The position numbers and the translations under genes are program-made. Shown here one piece after another: positions 6,933-14,498 of a stretch of 15,156 nucleotides of DNA. Below the pieces are notes generated by a model that searched no databases, was not told where the DNA came from, and saw only the letters and a list, made by a program, of their open reading frames with translations. The first letter of the stretch is position 1; the number at the start of each line of letters is the position of its first letter. This stretch comes from Russula earlei (Eukaryota > Basidiomycota > Agaricomycetes > Russulales > Russulaceae): NCBI GenBank assembly GCA_025769875.1, contig JAGFNK010001085.1, forward strand, positions 1 to 15,156, read 5' to 3'.

Positions 6933-8668
6933 TGGATTGATATTTAAGGCTCAAGCAACTGCCATCATGCTCAAGCATCCAAAAATCCTCCTTCTGGTCC
7001 TTTTCATCATCCATCAGAGCCTTGATGAAAGCTTCTCTGTCTTCCACAGAGAGCACCTTCGCCATTTTCACCAATTTGATGATAGTGTCTTTCTCAACAA
7101 CTTCTACAGTTGAGGATTCGGAGGTGGTGTCGGTGTCAGTGGCATGTGCACATGTTGTGTCACGCTTCTGTATCATTGGGCAGTCACGGGCCAAGTGTCT
7201 TCGAAGGGAGCATTGGAAGCATCATCCTTCTTCTCAATGCTTCTGCTTTTCAGCTTCAGTGGTGGCCTTGCATGCAGCACCGGCACTGGTGTCCATTGCA
7301 TTTGGGTCATGCGGTGGGAGGCATGGGTGTGCAGGTGTTGCATTGTTTTGATTATTCCTGCAGTTGGTCCAGTTTGAGTTTGCCAAACAGCCCCAGGGTT
7401 GATCATTTTGGAACTGAGTTTGGTTTTGCCCATGCATGCTGGAATGGTCTGATAGAATTGTGCGTTTGTGCATCCATAAGCAATGGTGTTTCTGTGTGGC
7501 CTGTGACCCGGTCTTGGAAAGAGGTTGGGTCTTCAAGATCAAGAAATGATTCAACAAGACTTCTTGGAAGTCCCCATGTGAAGAGTCACATGACCATTGG
7601 CTTGTCTACATCCAGTCCCATGTGTCTTGTGAGTAGTTGAAACTCTGAAACATAGTCGTCAAGGAGGCCATCTTTCATTTTTAATTCTTTGAGTCAATCT
7701 TGGGCTTTCTTGCATTCCATGTAGTCAGTGAATGCACAGTGGAACTGCTGTCACATGGCCTCCCATGTGGTGAGTCCAAGTGGAATGTTAGTCAGATCAT
7801 CTTGAACATCTTCAAGCCATTGGTCCATGCTCTTGAGCCAGCCTTTTACCTTTGGACCTTTCAGGAGAGAGAGGAAATAAGCACACTTTTTAATTGGGTC
7901 TCTGGCAATCTTGCTGTCATGGTTCATAGACATGAACCTGTTGAATGCAACCAAGAATGCATGCATTCACGCATGATCACCGTTGAAAAAGTCAGGGGGA
8001 ATTCCCTCAAGTTTTCTGTTGTCAGGGCCATGTGCGTTGTGATCACAGTTGGTGTGTGTATTGTAGTCATTGGGGTTGGGGTTGGGGCTTGGGGGTTGTA
8101 TTCCACATCCTCCAAATCCTGCAAACAAGGCACAAGGGGGTGCTTGCACAGTTCCAGACAACACAGGTCATGGTTGAGAAGGGTTGGGGTTGGTGGCAAC
8201 AACGAAGATGTTTGTCATCATCGTCAGTTCGAGCTCCATTGGAGCATTGGTGAGTGGTGCAGGTCCAGGAGTCAGAGCACAGCTTGGGGCTCTTGAGCTT
8301 GGGATGGGTTCTCCTGAGTTGGTTAACTGTGTAATGTTAATACCTCTGAGGGGGCTTTGTGCAAGCCTGAAGGCCAAGCAAGTGATGCGTGTCACTTCCC
8401 AGGTATCTCCGCATCTTGTGATTTCAAACCACAGGCCATAAAGGTGGCCTAGGGCTACCTTGGCACCCTTCCAGGTGACATAGTAGCCTGTCCAGGGTAC
8501 GCCATCAGTTCATACCAAGAGGAATTCAATGCCATCATCAAACATGGTCATGCTAGGGACATTCTTTTCTTGATCAGGGAGCAGCTCAAATGGACATTTG
8601 AGAGCTGCCAGTCCTTCTATAATTGGTGTAGTGAATCCTTTGTACTTCCAGTCTTGAACTGTAGTCAT
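6925..8668 (-). pseudogene. Ty3/gypsy Gag (degenerate), with zinc knuckle
   Basis: Gag forms the particle that packages element RNA. The most likely start is the minus-strand ATG at 8666-8668 (MTTVQDWKYKGF), 94 bp inside the LTR. In order come an N-terminal region with one in-frame stop (near 8515), a proline-rich segment (about 8050-8200), the capsid-like core DPIKKCAYFLSLLKGP with VKGWLKSM (about 7760-7970), and a CCHC knuckle at 7180-7221 (CFQCSLRRHLARDC, spacing C-2-C-4-H-4-C). An acidic tail (6925-7170) ends the protein. Several frame changes separate these parts, so the gene is dead. About 580 codons is a normal length for such Gag proteins. Confidence 0.85.
7180..7221 (-). other. CCHC zinc knuckle of Gag
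   Basis: Fourteen codons read CFQCSLRRHLARDC with the canonical C-X2-C-X4-H-X4-C spacing of retroviral nucleocapsid fingers. All four metal ligands are intact, although the gene around them is broken. Confidence 0.9.
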
Positions 8669-8761
8669 ATTGGAGGAAATCAATGTGTTTTTGTGGGCGC
8701 ATGGTTCGGGGCTGAGGATTCAGAGAGGTAAGCTTGTTCTAATGTCACCAACTGGGGGCAG

Positions 8762-9234
8762 TGTCACTGACAAATCATTTCACACACAAGACGTGTGCAC
8801 TGAGTCGAGTGAGAACAAGAGTTCTCACGAAAGTCAGGGATCTTGGTGACAACAATGCCAAGGCAATTGTGTACCATGGAGAGGAAAGACAACTAATAAG
8901 TCTTCATGTTTGAAGACTTAGAGATTCAGGAAGGTTTCCAAAGCAAATGCTTGATTCCCTGCAAGCCTACAGTCCCGAAGTGAATTCCAGTGATATTTCA
9001 CAAGAGAACAAGCTTAGGGCTTGTTCTCAGCAAGAAAAGGGTTTATATACAGCAGGACTATCTATATCAAATAGTGTCCTTGAGGGAACATTGAGGCAAT
9101 CAAAGGGGAACATGCTGGAATGTAGTGGTACACATGAGTTATATCAAGAGTCATCAAACATGAGTCAAACATGAGTCTGTCCAGGTAGGTTAGCCCAGTT
9201 ACCGTTCTGGTCCAAAATGCTGGTACTTGTGACA
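8762..9234 (-). mobile_element. 5' LTR of the Ty3/gypsy element
   Basis: A 473-bp LTR read on the minus strand from TGTCACAAGTACCAG (9234) to AGTGACA (8762), with 6-bp inverted ends TGTCAC/GTGACA. TATATAAA lies at 9049-9042 on the minus strand. Three perfect stem-loops follow: 9004-9028 (10 bp), 8897-8920 (9 bp) and 8809-8828 (8 bp). Gag begins 94 bp downstream of its end, as expected for a 5' LTR. TTGGTGACATTAG, nine bases after the LTR end, is a possible primer binding site, but I cannot assign a tRNA. Plavaka coding sequence stops at its outer edge, so the element appears inserted in that gene. No 3' LTR is found. Confidence 0.85.
9004..9049 (-). promoter_or_regulatory. TATA box and initiator-proximal hairpin of the gypsy LTR
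   Basis: On the minus strand, TATATAAA (9049-9042) is followed 21 nt later by GAGAACAAGC, a 5-base loop, and GCTTGTTCTC (9028-9004). It is a perfect 10-bp stem. It matches the arrangement seen in the unrelated LTR families of this window. Confidence 0.75.
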
Positions 9235-9239
9235 AAATC

Positions 9240-9658
9240 ACTGTAGAAGCTTGGGGAGGTCAGCAGTTTCAGTGGTGATATCTTCTGGGTAGACTTTGAG
9301 TACTGTAACATGGTTTAGTTCATCTCAGTGATGGCACATCATGCAATACTTATGGGGCAACTTTGATAGGTTGACATGGGCCTCTACTTTGGGACCATCA
9401 ATGTCTCCACTGTCCTTGTCATCTGCATTATGCTTGTCATCATTGGGAATATGGATGCATTTGCAATCAAGGTCATGATTATTGGGCCTGTTGTTGAGAG
9501 GGTCTTGATAGATGGGGAGGAGTGGTAGATCAGCAGCAGCCTGATTTGTTTCTATACCCACATATTAGTTTGAAAGATTATAAGGAATATAATTGAAACA
9601 CATACAAAAAATCTGATCCCAAACCAATGATAACTAGGTTGCCCTCCAGGATCCCATG
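9240..9658 (-). pseudogene. Plavaka-type transposase, C-terminal part (degenerate)
   Basis: Plavaka is a CACTA-superfamily DNA transposon group of basidiomycetes. The minus strand first reads DHGILEGNL, in frame with VDFT on the other side of LTR A3. It then continues after a probable AT-rich intron (about 9565-9610) with DKDSGDIDGPKVEAHVNL. An in-frame stop follows MMCHH, and coding similarity runs on to about 9240. The order and wording resemble the Plavaka segment after the LLTNQ motif, where a GPT..AHV.LA motif occurs. The gypsy LTR cuts it off at 9234. Identification is from remembered family motifs; the region is acidic, as is usual there. Confidence 0.65.
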
Positions 9659-9663
9659 GTCAG

Positions 9664-10257
9664 TGTTACGGTGTCGCGGCCGTAAGAGCATTAGCTCAGG
9701 GTTCAGTGGGACCAAGTCCTGTGACTTGGTTCAAGGGTTCAGTGGGGGCCAGCTCAAGGAGACCAGTTCAGAGGTTTAGCGTCTCAAGACTAAGACAAGG
9801 ATGACCTAATCCACAGACAGAGTTGATCTCCTGGTTTCACAGGAGAGGAGAACAATGATGGAGAAGCAGAGGAGGAAGAGGAACACAAAGGTTCCTTGTG
9901 ATGAGCTCAGGTCAAACAGAGTGTAAGCCAGCACAACGCAAGTTGTGATTGAGAGACAGTACAGGGCAAAGGGATGCAACAGGAAATGGGACAAAGCTAA
10001 GCTTGGGGCATTCCCCAGCTTTTACAGGCGCTTAAATACTGTATCTAGCGAGGCTGTACAGTACTATATGCGGAACAATAGATAATGCCAAACCAATAGC
10101 AAAAGGAACTCGAACCATAGATGAAACACAAGGGTAAAAACAATAGTGACCATCAACATCAAGGGATGAAATGGTAACCAAGGGGGTGAGGGTGAAACAA
10201 TAGAACAATAAGAAGTGTTTTTTAAGGTACGAACCAAAAGAGAGGTAGATCACAACA
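9664..10257 (-). mobile_element. Solo LTR, family A copy 3 (A3)
   Basis: A 594-bp family A LTR read on the minus strand, ending CCGTAACA at 9664. It has a perfect 5-bp duplication, GTCAG at 9659-9663 and 10258-10262. It splits the Plavaka transposase between VDFT and DHGILEG; the frame is continuous when the LTR and one duplication are disregarded. It keeps the TATTTAAG box (minus strand, near 10036) and the AAGCT-GGGG stem. Its terminal stem is TTACGG/CCGTAA, whereas A1 has TTACAG/CTGTAA, a compensatory base-pair change. It lacks the A1 minisatellite. Confidence 0.92.
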
Positions 10258-10262
10258 GTCAG

Positions 10263-10386
10263 TGAAGTCAACATGAGCAGCTGCAAGCTTATTGAGGTGC
10301 TGATTAGTCAGAAGCATCTGGCTGAGTGCCTTGAAATGATTTGAGCATCACCATGGCTCCTTCACAGCCTTGATATGCTTTGTTAC
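10263..10386 (-). pseudogene. Plavaka-type transposase, middle part (degenerate)
   Basis: The minus strand reads KHIKAVKEPW, a stop, then CSNHFKALSQMLLTNQHLNKL and AAAHVDFT. This closely follows the Plavaka block usually written as KHIKAVKEPWRRS...LLTNQR..KLAAARVDF. The stop replaces an arginine codon. The fragment begins near 10386, where upstream sequence stops resembling the family, and ends at LTR A3. It precedes the 9240-9658 fragment in protein order and follows 12162-12822. Confidence 0.8.
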
Positions 10387-10566
10387 AAACCAAGGCCAGA
10401 TTCCTGGCCATATATTGTCCTATTTCACTCAAGAGAGACCTCTCTCACTTTGCATTGCCAACACACTTCTGTTCCTTGGGCTACCCCTCCTGTGGTGCAA
10501 GATATTGCTATTGCAAAGGCACTAAAAACACGACCAGGCACCCATTTCCTAATCGGGTAATCATCA
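10387..10566. other. Unassigned junction sequence
   Basis: No clear gene is seen. Short plus-strand frames begin at 10375 and 10380 but overlap transposase sequence on the other strand and look accidental. On the minus strand, 10387-10440 may be badly decayed Plavaka sequence (a MARNLALVC-like stretch where GAPNGLCSS is expected), but this is not secure. Confidence 0.35.
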
Positions 10567-11190
10567 TGTGGCAGCCACATGGCCACTCAGCCACCAAGAA
10601 ACCCAAAACAGTGGCATAAACTCCTATAAACTGTTGCATAACTCATATGACATCATCTAGGCTCCAATGACATCATGGCTGACTGAGCAACTCCACAATG
10701 ACCCCACTGGCTCACTAAGCGCTCCACAGTGACATCATAATGATGTCATTGCTCTACAATGATCAGTAATACGCTCAGTAAGCCTGAAACCTGACACAAG
10801 TGAGTTTATGCCTCTGTAGTCCTATTGGATGGTACCAAGGAGTCTAGAACAGTTCCTGCACTTTGTAATCGATCCTGTACACAGTATATAAGCCCCAATG
10901 TAGCATGGCAGTCATCAGACTGTCCATTTGTGATACTCTCATCTCCCTGGGTACTCCCCTGCAACCACTCAGTCTAAAGTCTTCCCTCGTCTTCAAGGTA
11001 CTCTTCATGACCACCTTGTCTAAAGCCCTTCACCACACTGGCCTCTGCCCTTCACCTCTGTCTCCTGCAACACATACCAGTCCCCATCTGGTACCTTCTG
11101 GTCGTTTGGCTCATCCTCCTGTTCAACACCGCTTACACTGCATACCGTCTGTTCCAACCCTTGCCTGTCATGAATGCTCTCAAAGAGTCC
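10567..11190 (+). mobile_element. LTR-like repeat, family C copy 3 (C3, diverged)
   Basis: The section from the TATA box (TATATAAG, 10885) through the hairpin (10907-10925) to about 11160 is related to 11860-12124 and to the complement of 12901-13165. The start at 10567 (TGTGGC) is inferred from the TGTGGACTC start of the right copy; the right end is uncertain and no target duplication is seen. The upstream part holds four TGACATCAT motifs and a perfect palindrome at 10565-10581. A frame near 11086 encodes IWYLLVVWLILLF, a hydrophobic segment also present in the other two copies. An ATG at 10905 opens a 112-codon frame of low credibility. Confidence 0.5.
10730..10748 (+). repeat. 19-bp palindrome TGACATCAT-A-ATGATGTCA
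   Basis: A perfect palindrome built from two TGACATCAT motifs around one base, upstream of the C3 TATA box. Two more direct copies lie near 10648 and 10668. The motif is one base from the CRE/ATF site TGACGTCA, so bZIP binding is possible but unproven. Confidence 0.85.
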
Positions 11191-11241
11191 ATTCTATTAA
11201 GGGACTTCAAAGGGACTTAATGAGGAATGCATACGACTATT

Positions 11242-11520
11242 GACAAGCAAGACAATGGTGCCAAGATTGACTCCAGTTATATCTCACATAATAGTCCATT
11301 ACACAGGATTGAACCCAAGACCCTTGTTACAGAAGCCAGCTATGGTCTTCTGTTGAAGGGGATCAAACAACGAGCATTGTACACTTACAAGACAACAGTG
11401 CCAAGTTCGGCTCCAAGTCGCCTTGAAAGATAGCCCACTGCCAGGATTGAACCCAGACCTCTAACCAACCAGACTGAATGCTCATGGCCAGTAAGCCATC
11501 AGTCTTTACTATAGTAAAGT
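11242..11520 (-). repeat. tRNA-derived (SINE-like) repeat, two diverged units
   Basis: Two related units lie in tandem, about 11242-11322 and 11384-11460, sharing GCCAAG...CTCCA and GGATTGAACCC. Read on the minus strand, GGGTTCAATCC (11454-11444 and 11316-11306) resembles the RNA polymerase III B box. Upstream of the first, TGGCTTACTGGCCATGAGCA (near 11508-11489) resembles an A box and D arm. The acceptor stem cannot be closed, so this is not a functional tRNA gene. It could be a SINE dimer or a duplicated tRNA pseudogene. Confidence 0.4.
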
Positions 11521-11692
11521 GGTTCAACCCTTATAACCACTCAACACATGAAATGAAAACCCAACCTGGAGACTCCCTAAAATGGAGATCTACATGCCCC
11601 GGTTTTCCCAGGGGAAAGTCATGAGGTTTACTAATGGTATTAGTAAGCCCTGAAGTACAGCAAACGACCATGAAGTTCACACGACGATCACA
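11521..11692. other. No gene seen
   Basis: The minus strand has a 62-codon frame (11531-11719) that runs across the start of family C copy 1 and contains GKPGHVDLHFRESPGWVF. I recognise no family for it and it may be chance. No repeat termini are clear. Confidence 0.3.
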
Positions 11693-12124
11693 TGGACTCC
11701 AAGAACTATTACTCATCACCCAAGCCCTCCTTACTCAGCAAATTACTCAGCATGACTGAGCATGCTTACCAAGCACCCCTGGGTGCCTACTCATCCAGCT
11801 ATTGTGATTGATAACAAGGTTACAATGCATCCTTTATTAGTACAGTAGCTCTCTTGTAGTATATAAGCACTCAATAAAGTACCGGACAGTCTCCAGACTG
11901 TCCATTTGTTTACAGCACTCTCCATCCCTGGGATGCTCCTTTTAGGACCATTCCCTTGTGATTACCCTGGTCTCTTTCCTGCATAACTTCTTGATACTAC
12001 CAGTGACCATACCCTCTCTGGTACTTGGTACTGCTCTGGACCCTACTCCTTGCCCACACCGTCTCGGATGTCTACCAACTTGTCTTCAAGCTTCTCCCTC
12101 GCTCTTGAACTGGATTGTTCAACA
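11693..12124 (+). mobile_element. LTR-like repeat, family C copy 1 (left arm)
   Basis: A 432-bp repeat starting TGGACTCC and ending GTTCAACA. An inverted copy of nearly equal length lies at 12901-13336. It has TATATAAG at 11860 and a 20-base hairpin at 11884-11903 (GGACAGTCT / AGACTGTCC). A terminal stem TTGAAC/GTTCAA ends two bases before the repeat end. A frame starting at 12016 reads LWYLVLLWTLLLAHT and stops at a TGA shared with the right arm. LTR-like promoter layout and TG..CA ends suggest an LTR, but the 5-bp flanks (TCACA, GTGAG) do not match, so a solo LTR is not proven. Confidence 0.6.
11860..11903 (+). promoter_or_regulatory. TATA box and 9-bp hairpin of family C left arm
   Basis: TATATAAG (11860-11867) is followed 24 nt later by GGACAGTCT, a two-base centre, and AGACTGTCC. 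The right arm has the same stem with one mismatch, and C3 keeps it with one bulged base. The following CATTTG is shared by all three copies. Confidence 0.65.
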
Positions 12125-12161
12125 GTGAGTCCTTGACATTGCCAATCTGCTCCTGAGTCCT

Positions 12162-12822
12162 TAGTGATCAGCAGTACGTGTCTTGACATGCTTAGATTCT
12201 GTGATGGAATAGCAATGGCTGTTGGGAGCTCCAAGGCACAAATGAGTTTGACAAAGTGATTAAGAGAGTGTTGCCAAGGAAAGATTGAAGTCATTATGAA
12301 CACCACTTGTCCAAAAGATTTCATGATGATGATGAAATTGCCAAAGGGCATCATCCAAGGCAGTCAGGCTGTTTGTATCATGTACATTGCATCAAGGTAT
12401 ATAGCAAAACTCCAGAAAGGCATGCATTGCCTGCACCATACCATCTGGTACATGGTCTTCAATTGCTGGTAGATAACCTGCACACAAATTTGCCACATCA
12501 GCATCAGTAATATATGAATCATCCCCAGTCCATTGTTAAAGTTCTGGCCTTCAGGAAAGCATCAAAGCCCTGTGAAAGACAGGGCTAGTGCTCTGCTAAA
12601 GACAGTTGATTCAGCAATGATAACTATATTTGTGACAAGGCAAACTTACCACTTATCAATGTTGTTGAGTATCTTCTGTGCTTCTGATGCTAGATATTTA
12701 GTTTTTATGTAGTCATTCACCCATGTAATGAGATGGTCAAAGGCACCTTTGATCAGCTGATATAATAGGTCAGGTGACAGCAGCTCATTGATATTGGCTG
12801 TGGGAAAACTGCTTGTGAATGG
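12162..12822 (-). pseudogene. Plavaka-type transposase, central exons with one intron (degenerate)
   Basis: The minus strand starts after an acceptor TTTTTAG (12830-12823) with PFTSSFPTANINELLSPDL and LYQLIKGAFDHLITWV, a hallmark block of Plavaka transposases. After the 12596-12649 intron come FPEGQNF, WTGDDS, YLPAIEDHVPDGMVQ, AFLEFCY, NSLTALDDAL and GAPNSHCYSITESKHV. This order is the same as in intact relatives. There is one stop where an arginine is expected (near 12568) and several frameshifts. It ends near 12162, after which only the family C left arm is seen. The next part in protein order lies at 10263-10386 in the same orientation, which suggests one gene split by insertions. Confidence 0.85.
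12596..12649 (-). other. 54-bp spliceosomal intron in the Plavaka pseudogene
   Basis: Minus-strand donor GTAAGT (12649-12644) and acceptor TTTAG (12600-12596) bound a 54-bp intron with a CTGAAT-like branch site. Joining the flanking exons keeps the transposase frame. The length is typical of basidiomycete introns. Confidence 0.75.
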
Positions 12823-12900
12823 CTAAAAAGAACAGTAATCAGTGACACAGGTAGAGAGGGTCAAGAAAAAGATAACTAACAACAATATGTTGCAACTCAC

Positions 12901-13336
12901 TATTGAAAAATCCAGTTCAAGAGTGAGAGAGGAGCTTGGAGACAAGTTGACTAAGCTTGAGGACAAAGTTGGCCAGAAGAATAGTCCAGATTGAGTAGCA
13001 AGTACCAGATGAGTACTAGTACTGGCTGTGAGAGGTGATCATGGAGAGAGAAGGCCAGGGTTTACTAGATAGGGTGGTCACAAAGGAGTACCCTCACTAA
13101 ATAAGAGTGTCATATTCAAATGGACAGTCTGAAGGCTGTCCACTACATTATTGAGCACTTAGATACTGTACTACAAGGGAGCTACTAAATAGAGAACAAG
13201 TCATAACCTTGTTATCAAGCACAATAGGAGATGAGTAATACATCAGAGAACACTTAGTGAGCATGCTCAGTCATGCCCAGTAAGCTGCTGAGTAAGGAGG
13301 CCCTAGATGATGAGTAAGGGGCCTCTAGAGTCCACA
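12901..13336 (-). mobile_element. LTR-like repeat, family C copy 2 (right arm)
   Basis: A 436-bp inverted copy of 11693-12124, read on the minus strand from TGTGGACTC (13336) to TTTTCAATA (12901). The TATA box is decayed to TATCTAAG (13165-13158). The hairpin is kept at 13122-13141 with one mismatch. A WYLL hydrophobic frame near 12950-13012 has a one-base shift but ends at the same stop as the left arm. The base sequence GTGAGT follows its inner end, as in the left arm. On this strand that could serve as a splice donor to the transposase exon at 12822. Outer and inner 5-bp flanks do not match. Confidence 0.6.
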
Positions 13337-13440
13337 TTTCACTGTCTTAGTGCATGTGTAAAGCACCTGATTCGTTTACTGTGAGTTAGTTTAGGGCCAG
13401 TCTTTCTGAGACTTGGAGTATTTGACAGTGAGGAGGTGGT
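13337..13440. other. No gene seen
   Basis: Short stretch between the family C right arm and the periodic repeat block. No motif or reading frame is convincing. Confidence 0.4.
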
Positions 13441-13645
13441 TCCTTATAAGACCTCTTATAAGGTTCTATTAGGGTCCTTAGCATTGACCCTAATATTAGT
13501 ATTAAGGTCCTTAGTGTTGCCTTATAGTCCATTCTAAGGTTATTAGAGTCAGTCTAATAACATGTTCTAGGGTCTATAGTATCTCCATTAGCATCCAATA
13601 TAAGGACTTTAGGGTCATGCTAAAGGGTCTTTAGAATGTCTCTAA
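13441..13645. repeat. Quasi-periodic block of short TTAGGGTC / GACCCTAA-like motifs
   Basis: Within about 200 bp the word (T)TAGGGTC, AAGGTCC or its complement GACCCTAA occurs about ten times at uneven intervals near 20 bp, for example 13471, 13486, 13505, 13527, 13569, 13611 and 13623. Many copies face each other, so the block can form several small hairpins (TCCTTATAAGACC, CTTATAAGG). It is not an exact tandem array and not a canonical telomere tract. Confidence 0.6.
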
Positions 13646-14498
13646 AGTTGTCCTTTACTGCTAGATGGGTTGTCAACAAGTGGGGCTTGCTGTATGTCAA
13701 TTGTGCCTAGAATTGATCACACAACAATGCACACAGAATATTGTGGACACCTCTGCTCACCCCTTTTGGCTGTGTGAACAGGGTGGCACCATAGGGCCCA
13801 CCTTTCCTCTAATATGGAAGGGTCCTTCAAGGGCCCTCTCTGGGAAATGGTTCATGACATCAGCACACTTAAGTGTCACTAAGCAAATCTCAGATTTTCC
13901 TGATGTTTTGCCAGAGGTGTTAACTCATTTGTAAGTAAACTTGGACACCACTTTCCAACATTTCAAGATACCCTTGGGGTGATTGTTGAACCGGAACCTG
14001 AATGGATCAAAGAAGGTGAAGACCTTCATAACAAGGTTCAAGATCTGCTACTCAATGTTACATGTTAGACAGAACTTTAGAATATGCGCATATGGCAATA
14101 GGGTTACACATACTATGCTATCTATACAAGATGTAGCCTTATGCTGCATCTAGAATGTTTCCACATCATGTGTCACTGAGTGCACAATATAGTGGACACC
14201 TGTCGTCACCCTCTTTTGGTCTTAGGAACAGCCCTGGGTCATAGAGGTATAAATACCATACATGTAGATGAGTATACACATCGCTCTACACCCCCAATAT
14301 CACTTGAGCATTAGCACAACCTCTAAGGTGGGTTGCTTGGCCTCTTAGCTGCACTCTGTGGTGTGCATGACATGTGAGGTTCCAATACCATGGTCATATT
14401 GTAGCAACAGTGGTAGCCTAGTTTAGTCATATGTCTTCAAAAGTTGTTCTAACTAGATATGTAGCTCTATGCTGCCCTGCATGAGTGGTGTGCTGGTG
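13646..14498. other. No gene; diverged direct repeat and possible promoter
   Basis: A segment near 13727-13792 and one near 14182-14240 share ATATTGTGGACACCT / ATATAGTGGACACCT and CACCCCTTTTGG / CACCCTCTTTTGG, so they are diverged direct repeats about 455 bp apart. TATAAATA lies at 14261. A plus-strand frame at 13665-13934 (89 codons) matches no family I know. This may be an old LTR family whose ends are no longer visible. Confidence 0.4.

Noticed and set aside
7110..7640. 176-codon plus-strand frame
   Set aside because: It is antisense to Gag, which has a canonical zinc knuckle on the minus strand; the plus-strand frame has no recognisable motif.
7700..8296. 198-codon plus-strand frame
   Set aside because: It is a shadow of the Gag capsid-like region on the minus strand, which carries recognisable Gag motifs.
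5689..10257. A2 and A3 as the two LTRs of one element containing the gypsy genes
   Set aside because: Orientation would fit, but A3 has its own perfect duplication (GTCAG), the gypsy Gag has a different LTR at 8762-9234, and Plavaka sequence lies between that LTR and A3.
13441..13645. Interstitial telomere repeat
   Set aside because: TTAGGG-like words are present but not in tandem and occur in both orientations with variable spacing.
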